Shown piece after piece: positions 51,828-60,152 of a stretch of 64,000 nt of DNA. This stretch comes from Actinomycetes bacterium (lineage in GTDB: Bacteria > Actinomycetota > Acidimicrobiia > Acidimicrobiales > Ilumatobacteraceae). The translations under genes and the position numbers were made by a program. Location of the stretch: NCBI GenBank assembly GCA_025358125.1, contig JANYKS010000110.1:1-64000 (forward strand), given 5' to 3'. Every line of letters begins with the position of its first letter. The first letter of the stretch is position 1. The notes under the pieces were generated by a model that was not told the origin of the DNA, searched no databases, and saw only the letters and a list, made by a program, of their open reading frames with translations.

Positions 51828-53147
51828 ATGGCTCTGATCATGGAACGTGAGCATGATGAACATGAACGCGCCGATGAACATTACGACGCGCCGGTGTCGA
51901 CGAAACGGCCCGAGCCTGGTCGACGGCCCGGTGGCGCACGTACGGCACCGGGCCGGTTGTTCATCCGGTGGTTCGGATTGCTGTGCGCCCCCGCGGTGTT
52001 GGCCGCAGGTTGCTCGTACTTGAACGCGATGAACGCTGCCGGCAACCTCAGCACCGTAGAGCGTTCGGTCGAATGGCTGCGTGGGCACCACTACGGCGAC
52101 ACGGTGTCGTGGATCGAATACAACTACTATTCGCGCAATCAGCCGCGCACCGGCGGCACGTTGGCCGGCGGTCTTCCACGAGCGGCCTCGACTGCAACGA
52201 CTACCGCTGTCGCTGTTGCCGTCGCTGGTGCTGTCGCTGGTGCTGCTTCTGGTACTGGTGCTGCTACTGGTACTGGTGCTGCTACTGGTACTGGTACTGC
52301 TCTGACTCCCGACAGCATCGCCCCGCTCGCACAGCAGCCCGTCGCCGGTGAGGGCGTCTGGCAACCCTACGGCGACGCATCGAACGGCACGACCGCGATG
52401 CAGGTCGCCTATCTGCGACCCGACGACGTGCACGGCACCGTGCTCGCCGGTGTCGTGCGAATCGATCAATCGAGGGCGATGTTCCGTTTGATACCCGGCA
52501 GCCAGGAACCGGGACACGGGCCGTGGCCCGGCGGCAATCAGGTTGCGGCGGCCGACACCGCAAATCTGCTCGCCGGGTTCAACTCGGGCTTCCGAGTCGA
52601 CGACTCACGCGGTGGCTTCGCCGAAGGCGGAAAATTCGTCGGCACCCTACGGTCGGGCGCCGCATCGCTCGTCATCTCCACGGACGGTTCACTGAACGTC
52701 GTCAACTGGGGCCGCGATCTCAGCGCCTCCGACAATCCTGTTGCGGTGCGCCAGAACCTGGACCTCATCGTCGATGACGGCCAACTCGTCGGCGGGCTCG
52801 ACGACAACCTCGCGAACCGGTGGGGCAAGACGGTCGGCAACAAGCTGTTCGTCTGGCGCTCCGGGATCGGCATCGATCCCAGTGGCCGCATCATCTACGT
52901 CGCGTCCGAAGGTCTCAGCGTGAATTCCCTGGCCGCCCTGCTGCAACGGGCGGGCGCGGTCAGGGCAATGGAACTCGACATCAATCACGCGTGGGTGAGC
53001 TTCAACGCGTTTCATCACGATCTCGGCGGCACGATCCAAGGGACCAAGCTGCTCGACGGAATGTCGAAGTCGGAGAACCGCTACCTCGGCCCCGACAGCC
53101 GCGACTTCTTCGCCGTCGTCGCCCGCCAGCCGCTGTCCGCCTCATGA
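51828..53147 (+). CDS. phosphodiester glycosidase family protein (NAGPA-like), exported or anchored
   Basis: 439 aa. A cytoplasmic N-terminus is followed by one hydrophobic segment (about 47-60) ending in AGCS, possibly a lipobox-like site, then a low-complexity Ala/Gly/Thr/Val linker (about 122-157), and a C-terminal NAGPA/DUF2233 domain (GFNSGFRVDD, then ELDINHAWVSFNAF). Expected outside the membrane, acting on a sugar phosphodiester; substrate unknown. ATG at 51828 has GGAG at 8 nt. The linker uses many T-ending codons, unlike the rest of the gene. Confidence 0.8.
   Translation: MALIMEREHDEHERADEHYDAPVSTKRPEPGRRPGGARTAPGRLFIRWFGLLCAPAVLAAGCSYLNAMNAAGNLSTVERSVEWLRGHHYGDTVSWIEYNYYSRNQPRTGGTLAGGLPRAASTATTTAVAVAVAGAVAGAASGTGAATGTGAATGTGTALTPDSIAPLAQQPVAGEGVWQPYGDASNGTTAMQVAYLRPDDVHGTVLAGVVRIDQSRAMFRLIPGSQEPGHGPWPGGNQVAAADTANLLAGFNSGFRVDDSRGGFAEGGKFVGTLRSGAASLVISTDGSLNVVNWGRDLSASDNPVAVRQNLDLIVDDGQLVGGLDDNLANRWGKTVGNKLFVWRSGIGIDPSGRIIYVASEGLSVNSLAALLQRAGAVRAMELDINHAWVSFNAFHHDLGGTIQGTKLLDGMSKSENRYLGPDSRDFFAVVARQPLSAS
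52195..52304 (+). repeat. in-frame low-complexity repeat coding a flexible linker
   Basis: Contains an 18-bp unit GGTACTGGTGCTGCTACT at 52251-52268 and 52269-52286, a partial third copy, and earlier related GCTGTCGCTG-type units. It codes short Ala/Gly/Thr/Val repeats. Codons end mostly in T, in contrast to the strong G/C third-position preference around it, as expected of slippage-grown DNA. Confidence 0.8.
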
Positions 53148-53305
53148 GGCGACTGGGCATCGCGGTCGAGATATTGGTTGCGCTGCTCGGAATGCTCGCA
53201 ATCCGGGCGATGGGCGGCGAGTGGCCGCTCATGATCGCCATCGCGGTGATGGCTGTGGCAGCCACGGTGTTGATCAGCAGACGACCGCGCAGCCAGCGCA
53301 ATTGA
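53144..53305 (+). CDS. small membrane protein (53 aa)
   Basis: Starts with ATG overlapping the stop of the glycosidase gene (ATGA) and codes 53 residues: a first hydrophobic segment (about 5-22, GIAVEILVALLGMLAI), a short loop GGEWP, a second segment (about 28-45), and a basic tail RRPRSQRN. Predicted two-pass membrane protein. The coupling suggests it works with the glycosidase-like protein or in the same envelope process. No family recognised. Confidence 0.7.
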   Translation: MRRLGIAVEILVALLGMLAIRAMGGEWPLMIAIAVMAVAATVLISRRPRSQRN

Positions 53306-53351
53306 GTCGCGAAGGGGTCCCGGAGCACACGGCGGCTCTACCATCGGCCCC

Positions 53352-54449
53352 ATGGAATTCGGATGGACGCCCGAGCAGACGGAACTTCGCGAACGGGCGC
53401 GCACGGTAGCGGTCGAGGCAATCGCTCGCTACGGCCGCCACAACGACAGCTGGATCAACGGCTACAGCAAGGAATTCGCGAAGGAGCTGTCCGCCAACGG
53501 CTGGATCGGCATGACTTGGCCGACCGAATTCGGCGGCGGAGGACGACCGCCGATCGAGCGTCTGATCGTCGGCGAGGAGTTGATCAAGGCCGGCGCCCCG
53601 ATTGCCGCGATGTGGTTCGCCGACCGGCAGATGGGCCCGACCTTGATCAAGTACGGGCGGCCCGATCAGCAGGCCGAGTTCCTACCGAAGATCCTCAGCG
53701 GCGAGACCACATGGTGCATCGGCATGAGCGAACCCGACGCCGGCAGCGACCTCGCCAGCCTCAAGACGGCAGCGGTACGCGACGGCGATCACTGGGTCAT
53801 CAACGGACAGAAGATCTGGACCAGCTTCGCCGAGGTGGCCGACTACTGCTATCTCATCTGCCGCACCTCGACCGAGGGCCCGCCTCACGCCGGGATCAGC
53901 GAGATCATCGTGCCGATGGACACCCCTGGGATCGAGGTCCGCCCGATCAAGGACATGACCACCAACCGCCACTTCTGCGAGGTTTTCTTCACCGACGTGC
54001 GCGTGCCCGTCGTCAACATGGTCGGCACGGAGGGCGCCGCGTTCAAGCAGACGATGGGTCAACTCGAGCACGAGCGGGGTGGCGTCGATCGCCTCGTCAG
54101 CAACTATGCCCTGTATCTCCAGGCGAGAGAGCGCGCCGATACGACCGATCTGCTCGTTCGCCAGGAGATCGCGGCATTGGAGATCGCCTACCGGATCGGT
54201 CGGATCCTGGTCATCCGCGAATCGCTCCGCCAAGCGCCCGCCGGGTTCAGCGCGGCGACGAAGTGTTTCTGCACCGAACACGAGGTCCGTGTCGCTGACT
54301 TCGTTGCACGGGTGCTCGGACCAGAGGCAATGCTGTGGAATCAGCTCACCCAAGGTCTGTGCTACGCCCCGGGGTACACGATCATGGGCGGCACGTCGAA
54401 CGTGATGCGCAACATCCTCAGCGAACGAGTCCTGGGTCTCCCCCGCTGA
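53352..54449 (+). CDS. acyl-CoA dehydrogenase
   Basis: 365 aa, FAD enzyme. FGGGGRPPIERLIVGEE, MSEPDAGSDLASLKT (FAD/substrate loop), WVINGQKIWTSFAEVADYC, and C-terminal MGGTSNVMRNILSERVLGLP are family hallmarks. The residue pattern resembles the actinobacterial FadE group with unusual substrates (steroid or branched chains), but this is only a resemblance. TACCAT 7 nt before the ATG. Confidence 0.92.
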   Translation: MEFGWTPEQTELRERARTVAVEAIARYGRHNDSWINGYSKEFAKELSANGWIGMTWPTEFGGGGRPPIERLIVGEELIKAGAPIAAMWFADRQMGPTLIKYGRPDQQAEFLPKILSGETTWCIGMSEPDAGSDLASLKTAAVRDGDHWVINGQKIWTSFAEVADYCYLICRTSTEGPPHAGISEIIVPMDTPGIEVRPIKDMTTNRHFCEVFFTDVRVPVVNMVGTEGAAFKQTMGQLEHERGGVDRLVSNYALYLQARERADTTDLLVRQEIAALEIAYRIGRILVIRESLRQAPAGFSAATKCFCTEHEVRVADFVARVLGPEAMLWNQLTQGLCYAPGYTIMGGTSNVMRNILSERVLGLPR

Positions 54450-54473
54450 CGTGCCGGGACTAGCATCGCCTCG

Positions 54474-55826
54474 GTGGCGGACCTTCTCGATCTCTCAGCT
54501 CGCATCATCGATTCGGGTCTGACGGATCAACCCGTCAACCGGGTCACGAATGAACTGAGCGAGTTGGCCGACGGCCTCGCGATCGTCGAGAGCTTCAGCC
54601 ACAGCATCGCGCTGCACACCCCGGATGGGCTCGTCGCGTTCGACTCGTCGGGAGTCCACACCGGTGAAGCCGTCGTCGCTGCACTGCGGTCATGGCGGCC
54701 GGATCCGATCAGCCATCTCGTCTACACCCACGGCCACGCCGATCACGTCGGTGGCAGCACCCACTTCGCTGCAGCGGCCGCACGCGATGGTCATCGCCCG
54801 CCGACAGTGGTCGGCCACGAGAACGTCGCCAACCGGCTCGATCGCTATGACTACACCAACAACTGGAACCTGATCATCAACGCCAGGCAGTTCGGCGGAA
54901 TCCCCGGCGAGCTGAACCTCGGCATCGGCGACATCGACGGCATTGGCGATTCGGCGCTGACCGTGAAGACGCAGGGCGCGCGCCGGTTCCTTCCGGCCGG
55001 CACACTTCGCCCCGACGAGACATTCTCCAGCGAACACACGCTCTCCATCGGAGGCGAAACGATCGAACTGCACCACGCACGCGGCGAGACCGACGATCAT
55101 CTGTGGGCGTGGCTGCCGGAGCGGCGCTGGATGATGACGGGCGACTTCGTCATCTGGAACTTCCCGAACGCGGGCAACCCGCAAAAGGTGCAGCGCTACC
55201 CGATCGAATGGGCGGCTGCGCTGCGGCGGATGATGGCCAAGGGCCCCGAGCTGTTGTTGCCGGCGCACGGTCTGCCGATCAGCGGTAGCGAGCGGATCGC
55301 ACGGGTGCTCGGAGACATTGCGACGGCGCTCGAGGACCTCGTCGCCGAGGTCGTTGCGATGATGAACAGCGGCGAGACGCTCGACGCCATCATCCATACC
55401 GTCAAGGTCCCCGGCGAGACGCTCGCCAAGCCGTACCTGCGCCCGTTGTACGACGAGCCGGAGTTCGTCATCCACAACGTCTGGCGTCAGTTCGGTGGAT
55501 GGTGGGACGGCGCGGCGAGCCGGCTCAAGCCTTCGCCGGACGCCGATGTCGCAGCGGTCCTCGCCGAGCTCGCCGGCGGCGCCGATGTGCTGGCGCGCCG
55601 GGCCGAGCAGGCCGCGTCGGAAGGTGACCTCCGCCTCGCCTGTCACCTCGCCGACTTCGCCGGCTTGGCCGCACCCGACGATGCAGTGGTCCATCAGCGA
55701 CGGGCCGCGATCTACGAGCTTCGCCGCACGGCCGAGCCGTCGTTGATGAGCAAGGGCATCTTCAAGGCGGCAGCACGCGAGTCGCGGGCGGTCGTCGACG
55801 CGGCTACATCGCCCCGGCGACGCTGA
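54474..55826 (+). CDS. metallo-beta-lactamase fold hydrolase, alkyl-sulfatase-like
   Basis: 450 aa. Metal-binding motif THGHADHVGG, further ligands in HARGETDDH and TGDFVIWNFP, and then an alkyl-sulfatase dimerisation-like region (EFVIHNVWRQFGGWWDG). It may hydrolyse an alkyl sulfate or related ester; a signal peptide is not seen. GTG at 54474 is 7 nt from TAGCAT. Follows acyl-CoA dehydrogenase by 24 bp, in line with surfactant or fatty-chain use, but that link is inference. Confidence 0.84.
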   Translation: MADLLDLSARIIDSGLTDQPVNRVTNELSELADGLAIVESFSHSIALHTPDGLVAFDSSGVHTGEAVVAALRSWRPDPISHLVYTHGHADHVGGSTHFAAAAARDGHRPPTVVGHENVANRLDRYDYTNNWNLIINARQFGGIPGELNLGIGDIDGIGDSALTVKTQGARRFLPAGTLRPDETFSSEHTLSIGGETIELHHARGETDDHLWAWLPERRWMMTGDFVIWNFPNAGNPQKVQRYPIEWAAALRRMMAKGPELLLPAHGLPISGSERIARVLGDIATALEDLVAEVVAMMNSGETLDAIIHTVKVPGETLAKPYLRPLYDEPEFVIHNVWRQFGGWWDGAASRLKPSPDADVAAVLAELAGGADVLARRAEQAASEGDLRLACHLADFAGLAAPDDAVVHQRRAAIYELRRTAEPSLMSKGIFKAAARESRAVVDAATSPRRR

Positions 55827-55874
55827 CGAGCACGATCGGCATCACAGAGAGATACCAGCTGTAGCGTCGCGACC

Positions 55875-56864
55875 ATGCAGCACGTTCGCTTCGGTCGCAC
55901 CGGCCTCCAGGTTTCCCAGCTCTGCCTCGGCACGATGACGTTCGGATATCAGTGCGACGACGACATGTCGTTCGCGATCCTCGACGCTTCGGCGGCCGCC
56001 GGCATCACCTTCATCGACACCGCCGACGTCTATCCGCTCGGCGCGCCGTTCGATCTGTTCGGTCGGACCGAGGAGATCGTCGGGCGGTGGCTGCACGGCC
56101 GCCGCGACGACTACATCCTGGCTACCAAGTGCTTCTACCCGACAGGCAAACGCCCATGGGAGGGGGGCAACTCGCGCAAGAACATCATCCGCTCGATCGA
56201 TCTGTCCCTGCGGCGACTGCAGACCGACTACATCGACCTCTATCAACTGCACGACTACGACCCGAGCACACCCATCGACGAGAGCCTGCAGGCGCTCGAC
56301 GATCTCGTCCGGTCGGGCAAGGTTCGCTACGCAGGCTGCTCGAACTTCCTCGCCTATCAGGTCGCTCGTTCGCTCGGGCGCAGTGAGATCCTCGGAACGG
56401 CCAGATTCGATTCCGTCCAGCCCCGATACAACTTGCTGTTCCGCGAGAACGAGCGCGAGCTGTTGCCGCTGTGCGCCGAGGAGAACATCGCGGTGATCCC
56501 CTACAACCCGCTCGCGGGCGGCTTCCTTACCGGCAAACACGCCGCAGGAGCGCCCACCGAGGGCGGCAGGTTCACGCTCGGCCACGCCGCCGATCGGTAT
56601 CAGGAGCGCTATTGGCACGACCGGATGTTCGCGATGATCGCCGAACTCCGACCACTCGCTGCGCAAGCGGGTGTGTCGATGGCAACGATGGCGGTGCAGT
56701 GGGTGCTCGCCAACCCGACGATCACCAGCCCGATCATCGGTGCGAGCAGGCCAGAGCAACTCGCCGACGCGATCGCTGCAACCGAGACGGTGATGGATCC
56801 CGATCTCAAGAACCGGCTCGATCAGCTGACGTACGAGTTCCGCTTCGGAGACAACGCGCGCTGA
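55875..56864 (+). CDS. aldo/keto reductase
   Basis: 329 aa TIM-barrel NADPH reductase. Catalytic tetrad visible as Asp and Tyr in FIDTADVYPLG, Lys in YILATKCFYP and His in YQLHDYDP; the C-terminal NPTITSPIIGASRPEQL binds NADPH. Substrate unknown. TAGCGT lies exactly 7 nt before the ATG. The 3' end overlaps the convergent MFS gene by 43 bp. Confidence 0.92.
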   Translation: MQHVRFGRTGLQVSQLCLGTMTFGYQCDDDMSFAILDASAAAGITFIDTADVYPLGAPFDLFGRTEEIVGRWLHGRRDDYILATKCFYPTGKRPWEGGNSRKNIIRSIDLSLRRLQTDYIDLYQLHDYDPSTPIDESLQALDDLVRSGKVRYAGCSNFLAYQVARSLGRSEILGTARFDSVQPRYNLLFRENERELLPLCAEENIAVIPYNPLAGGFLTGKHAAGAPTEGGRFTLGHAADRYQERYWHDRMFAMIAELRPLAAQAGVSMATMAVQWVLANPTITSPIIGASRPEQLADAIAATETVMDPDLKNRLDQLTYEFRFGDNAR

Positions 56865-58108
56865 CCCTCGCCGGCCGTCGCCGGCCGGGTCGCGCGCCAG
56901 CCGTAGGCGGCCGCGATCAGGGCCGAGGCTCCACCAAGAGCGAGGCCGGCCCGCGGACTGAACACCTGACACACCCAGCCCAGGATCGGACCTCCGATCG
57001 GGGTGCTGCCGAGGAAGACCATCGCCTGCAGTGCCAGCACGCGTCCGCGCATCGCGGGGTCTGCGCGCAGCTGCATGATGGCCGTCGAGGTCGTCATGAA
57101 GGCGATACTCGACACGCCGACGAGCAAGCCGATCGGGAACGTGAACGCGAGGTTCGGCGTCGCCGCGAGCAGCAGCATCGCGCCTCCGAACGCGAGCGCC
57201 GCGACCGCGATGTTGCGCACCGACACCGACGTCCGCCTGGCCGCCATCAGCGCTCCGAACAACGAGCCGACGCTGATCACGGAGTACACCAGCGTGAACG
57301 TGGTGTCGTTACCGTGCAGCGTGCGCTTGACGAGCAGCGGCATCACGACGTTGAAGTTGAACGCGAACGTGCCGATCAGGGTCATCATGATCAGGGGCAC
57401 CCACAGATCAGGGACCGAGCGCACGTAGCGGAGACCGGCGCGCACCTGACCACGGCCCCTCGGCGACACGACGCGAGGACGCAATTCGCTCGTGCGCATC
57501 ATTGCCAGCCCGGCGATGACTGCAAGATAGGAGATGCCGTCGACGGTGAAGCACCAGCCGTACCCGACGGTGTTGATCAGCAGTCCCGCAAGGGCCGGGC
57601 CGACGATTCTCGAGCCGGTCATCAACGCGCTGTTGAGGCTGACGGCATTCTGCACATCGGCGTCGGGAACCATCTCGACTGCGAAGGCCCGCCGGGCCGG
57701 ATTGTCGAATGCGGTGCAGAAGCCCCCGAACACCGCGATCGAGAACAGCCCGATCAGAGGCGGGTGATTCATGAATGCAATCGTTGCCAATGCGAACGAC
57801 TGCAGCATCGCCAACGACTGGACGATGATCAACAGCTTGCGTTTGTCGGAGCGGTCCGCGACGAGGCCGGCCCAGGCGCCGATCAGCAACACCGGGCCGA
57901 ACTGACATGCGGCAAGCAGCCCGAGCGCGACGCCGCTGTTGGTGATCTTCAGCACGAGCAGCGCCTGGGCGATGAGCGTCAGCCAGTTACCGATCTGGGA
58001 GATCAGTTGACCGCCGAAGAACAACCGGAAGTTGCGCACTCGCAGCGACCGGAACGTGCCACCCGACTTCCCCCTGGGATCGACGCCCGCCGCGACGGGC
58101 GTGCTCAT
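56822..58108 (-). CDS. MFS transporter, EntS/MFS_3-like exporter
   Basis: 428 aa with about 12 membrane segments. LFFGGQLISQIGNWLTLIAQALL at the N-terminus is cut here but marks the MFS_3 exporter group; GAWAGLVADRSDKRKLL is the loop 2-3 motif. ATG overlaps the MarR stop (ATGA). An efflux pump under MarR control, substrate probably a drug or metabolite. Confidence 0.9.
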   Translation of the reverse strand: MSTPVAAGVDPRGKSGGTFRSLRVRNFRLFFGGQLISQIGNWLTLIAQALLVLKITNSGVALGLLAACQFGPVLLIGAWAGLVADRSDKRKLLIIVQSLAMLQSFALATIAFMNHPPLIGLFSIAVFGGFCTAFDNPARRAFAVEMVPDADVQNAVSLNSALMTGSRIVGPALAGLLINTVGYGWCFTVDGISYLAVIAGLAMMRTSELRPRVVSPRGRGQVRAGLRYVRSVPDLWVPLIMMTLIGTFAFNFNVVMPLLVKRTLHGNDTTFTLVYSVISVGSLFGALMAARRTSVSVRNIAVAALAFGGAMLLLAATPNLAFTFPIGLLVGVSSIAFMTTSTAIMQLRADPAMRGRVLALQAMVFLGSTPIGGPILGWVCQVFSPRAGLALGGASALIAAAYGWRATRPATAGEGQRALSPKRNSYVS

Positions 58109-58590
58109 CGAGCGGCCTCCTCGGGTGCCTCGGGTGCCTCGGGTGCCTCGATCAGCTTCACCAAGACGTCAGCGGCGGCGGCCAGCTTGGAGCGATCGAG
58201 GGCGCTCAGCGAGCGCAGTCGTGATTGCAGCCATTCCGTGCGGCGGTTGCGCACGTCGTCGAGTTTGGCGATGCCGGCCGGGGTGATCAGGATGCGGGTG
58301 ACCCGCCGATCGTGCTCGTCGGTTTCGCGGGACACGAGGCCGAGCGCTTCCAACTTGGCGACGACGGCGGTGATCGTCGGCGGCGAGACCTGCTCCAACG
58401 CGGCGAGTTCGCCGTGGGTCGTTCCGCCGTGGCGCGAGATCGACGCGAGCGCCGCGGTGACCGTCGGGCCGAGACCCGTGCGGTCCTGTTGGCGAAGTCG
58501 ACGGGCGAGTCGGGTGACCGAGTGGCGCAGCGCAGTGGCCAGATCGAGCGTCGAGTCGCTCGTTGCCGAGGGCTGTTGGATGGTCGGCAT
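58105..58590 (-). CDS. MarR family transcriptional regulator
   Basis: 161 aa winged-helix repressor: TVTAALASISRHGGTTHGEL, VSPPTITAVVAKLEALGLVSRE (recognition helix) and the wing RRVTRILITPAG. The C-terminus ends with a three-fold EAP repeat from a 9-bp duplication. ATG at 58590 lies 6 nt from TACACT, and a 29-bp palindrome just upstream is a natural autoregulatory operator. Co-transcribed with the exporter. Confidence 0.92.
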   Translation of the reverse strand: MPTIQQPSATSDSTLDLATALRHSVTRLARRLRQQDRTGLGPTVTAALASISRHGGTTHGELAALEQVSPPTITAVVAKLEALGLVSRETDEHDRRVTRILITPAGIAKLDDVRNRRTEWLQSRLRSLSALDRSKLAAAADVLVKLIEAPEAPEAPEEAAR

Positions 58591-58604
58591 CACGCCAGTG
58601 TACA

Positions 58605-58633
58605 CCAATTAGTTCGTTCGTCGAACTAATTGG
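58605..58633. promoter_or_regulatory. MarR operator palindrome
   Basis: Perfect inverted repeat CCAATTAGTTCG / CGAACTAATTGG with a 5-bp centre (TTCGT). It starts 2 bp beyond the TACACT -10 element of the marR-exporter operon and spans its spacer and -35 region. Length and symmetry suit a MarR dimer site. Confidence 0.8.
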
Positions 58634-58671
58634 CCAGGCGACCGGCAGGCGACGGCGAAGCGCCCGCTTCT

Positions 58672-58716
58672 ACTGCGGTGGATTTGCCCGTCCAGCAGGG
58701 GTAGATCCACCGCAGT
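58672..58716 (-). terminator. terminator-like hairpin after the DUF222/HNH gene
   Basis: Perfect 12-bp inverted repeat ACTGCGGTGGAT / ATCCACCGCAGT around a 21-nt loop, touching the HNH gene stop codon. No T-tract. It may end the HNH transcript; long perfect repeats at such genes could also be recombination remnants. Confidence 0.55.
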
Positions 58717-59987
58717 CAACTGGCAATGTCGAATCCGAGTTGCTCCCCGGCGCCCGGATCGCCGGACGGTTCGGTGTGGCCGGTCGGGTCCGCCTGTTTT
58801 CGCCCGCGTGGGGGTGCTTGGAGGATGGTGCCGTCGGGTGTTTCGATCAGCAGATCGTAAGCGTTTCCGAGGAGTCGCCATCGCAGTTCGTGGACAAGGT
58901 GATGATGGGCGTTGCACAACAGGACCAGGTTCGCGATATCGGTCGGGCCGTCGTCGCGGGTGACTTCGTCGATGTGATGGACGTCGCACCACCCCGGCGG
59001 CCGGTGACAACCCGGCCATCGACACCCGCCGTCGCGTTCGACGAGGACCAGGTATTGGCTGTCACTGGCGAGGCGGGTTTGGGTCCCGAAATCGAGGGTG
59101 ACCGAGGTGCCGTTGGTGACAAGTCGGTGCAGCCCGGCATCACAGGCGAGTCGGCGCACCGCGTCACCCGACAATGTCACATCCTGACCGATAACCACGC
59201 CACGCCCGGCGGCACGTGCGACAATCGTCTCGTAGCCGACGGTAATGATCAGTTTTGGTCGTTCCCGCCCACCTGTCACAGTGCCTGCCGCGTACGCGTT
59301 GCACAGATCGGTCAACGCATCGGCGATCCGCTGCGGATATGTCCGCCCCGACAGATCATCGAATGCTTTACCGGCGATGTGATCGAGCGCAGATTTGATG
59401 AACGCCGCGTCTTCGTCGGGGACCGACCCTTTGATGTCGGTCATCCCGTTGTCACCCTTGGAAAAACCGAGATAGCGCCGGGCCCGCGCTTCGGCATCGC
59501 GTTCGGCCTCACCGGTTGGATCTGTGATTGCCTTCCAATGCTCGAGCGCCTTGCGGGTCTCATGCGGAGCGGACCCGGCCGCGATCTCCAACAGCAGCTC
59601 GGCGTCGTCCGCGAAACAGTCGCTGTCGACAACCGCGCCGAGTGCTTCGGCGTTATCAGCCGACAGTTCACCGGAACGCATCTTGTCGGCGATCACCGGA
59701 GCCTTGGTGACCGTGTCAGCCAATTTGACCTGCTTACGGGCGGTCTTCATCGTCGATCCGGTCGCGGCGGCGAGCCACGCCGGCATCGACGTTGCACCGG
59801 TGGTGCGCCACACTTCGGCAAACTCTGCAGCGTGGGCAAAGCGGGCGAACTCCGCTTCGAACCCGGTGATCAAACGCCGCAAACCGACCACAACCTCACC
59901 CAACTCGGCGACAGGCACCGCAGCCACATCAACACCAGCGAGGCTGTGGAGGCCCTGTTCAACGGGTGCCAGCACCGGATGAGTCAT
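58716..59987 (-). CDS. DUF222 / HNH endonuclease domain protein (13E12 family)
   Basis: 423 aa. N-terminal DUF222 (about 1-300; GATSMPAWLAAATG, DAAFIKSALDHIAG) and C-terminal HNH nuclease: CRWPGCHRPPGWCDVHHIDE followed by NLVLLCNAHHHLVH, with the four zinc cysteines and catalytic His. This family is multicopy in actinobacteria and several mycobacterial members are DNA-damage induced. TAGGTT lies 6 nt before the ATG, and a near-perfect SOS box is 19 bp upstream. Confidence 0.92.
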   Translation of the reverse strand: MTHPVLAPVEQGLHSLAGVDVAAVPVAELGEVVVGLRRLITGFEAEFARFAHAAEFAEVWRTTGATSMPAWLAAATGSTMKTARKQVKLADTVTKAPVIADKMRSGELSADNAEALGAVVDSDCFADDAELLLEIAAGSAPHETRKALEHWKAITDPTGEAERDAEARARRYLGFSKGDNGMTDIKGSVPDEDAAFIKSALDHIAGKAFDDLSGRTYPQRIADALTDLCNAYAAGTVTGGRERPKLIITVGYETIVARAAGRGVVIGQDVTLSGDAVRRLACDAGLHRLVTNGTSVTLDFGTQTRLASDSQYLVLVERDGGCRWPGCHRPPGWCDVHHIDEVTRDDGPTDIANLVLLCNAHHHLVHELRWRLLGNAYDLLIETPDGTILQAPPRGRKQADPTGHTEPSGDPGAGEQLGFDIAS

Positions 59988-60005
59988 GCCTTCAACCTAG
60001 TGGAC

Positions 60006-60021
60006 TCGAACGTATGTTCGC
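60006..60021 (-). promoter_or_regulatory. LexA SOS box
   Basis: TCGAAC-GTAT-GTTCGC matches the actinobacterial SOS box TCGAAC(N4)GTTCGA at 11 of 12 fixed positions. It lies just upstream of the TAGGTT -10 of the DUF222/HNH gene, so LexA would block that promoter. Confidence 0.72.
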
Positions 60022-60032
60022 AACCTTTTGAG

Positions 60033-60055
60033 GAAGATTCTTCGAAAGAATCTTC
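60033..60055. repeat. perfect 23-bp palindrome
   Basis: GAAGATTCTT / AAGAATCTTC with a 3-bp centre (CGA), lying between the SOS box and a methyltransferase remnant. Its AT-rich arms contrast with the surroundings. Could be a protein-binding site or the scar of an insertion or recombination. Confidence 0.6.
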
Positions 60056-60062
60056 GCAGGTG

Positions 60063-60152
60063 ATGGGCTCACTCGTCGAGCACGAGGGCCTGCGCGGCAA
60101 GGTCCAGATGATCTACCTCGACCCGCCGTACGGCATCAAGTTCGGCAAGCAA
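60063..60152 (+). pseudogene. remnant of a type III-like Mod DNA methyltransferase
   Basis: About 30 codons read MGSLVEHEGLRGKVQMIY, then LDPPYGIKFGKQ, the SAM-binding/catalytic start of adenine methyltransferases of the Mod type (family: VMGSL(L)ERE-GL-GKVQMIYIDPPYGIK). After residue 30 the similarity stops and no further methyltransferase motif (such as FXGXG) occurs on either strand. A fragment left by deletion; not functional. Confidence 0.7.

Noticed and set aside
58716-60152. Prophage or integrative element around the HNH gene and tRNA-Val
   Set aside because: No integrase, no duplicated tRNA 3' end and no phage genes; only a DNA methyltransferase scrap remains.
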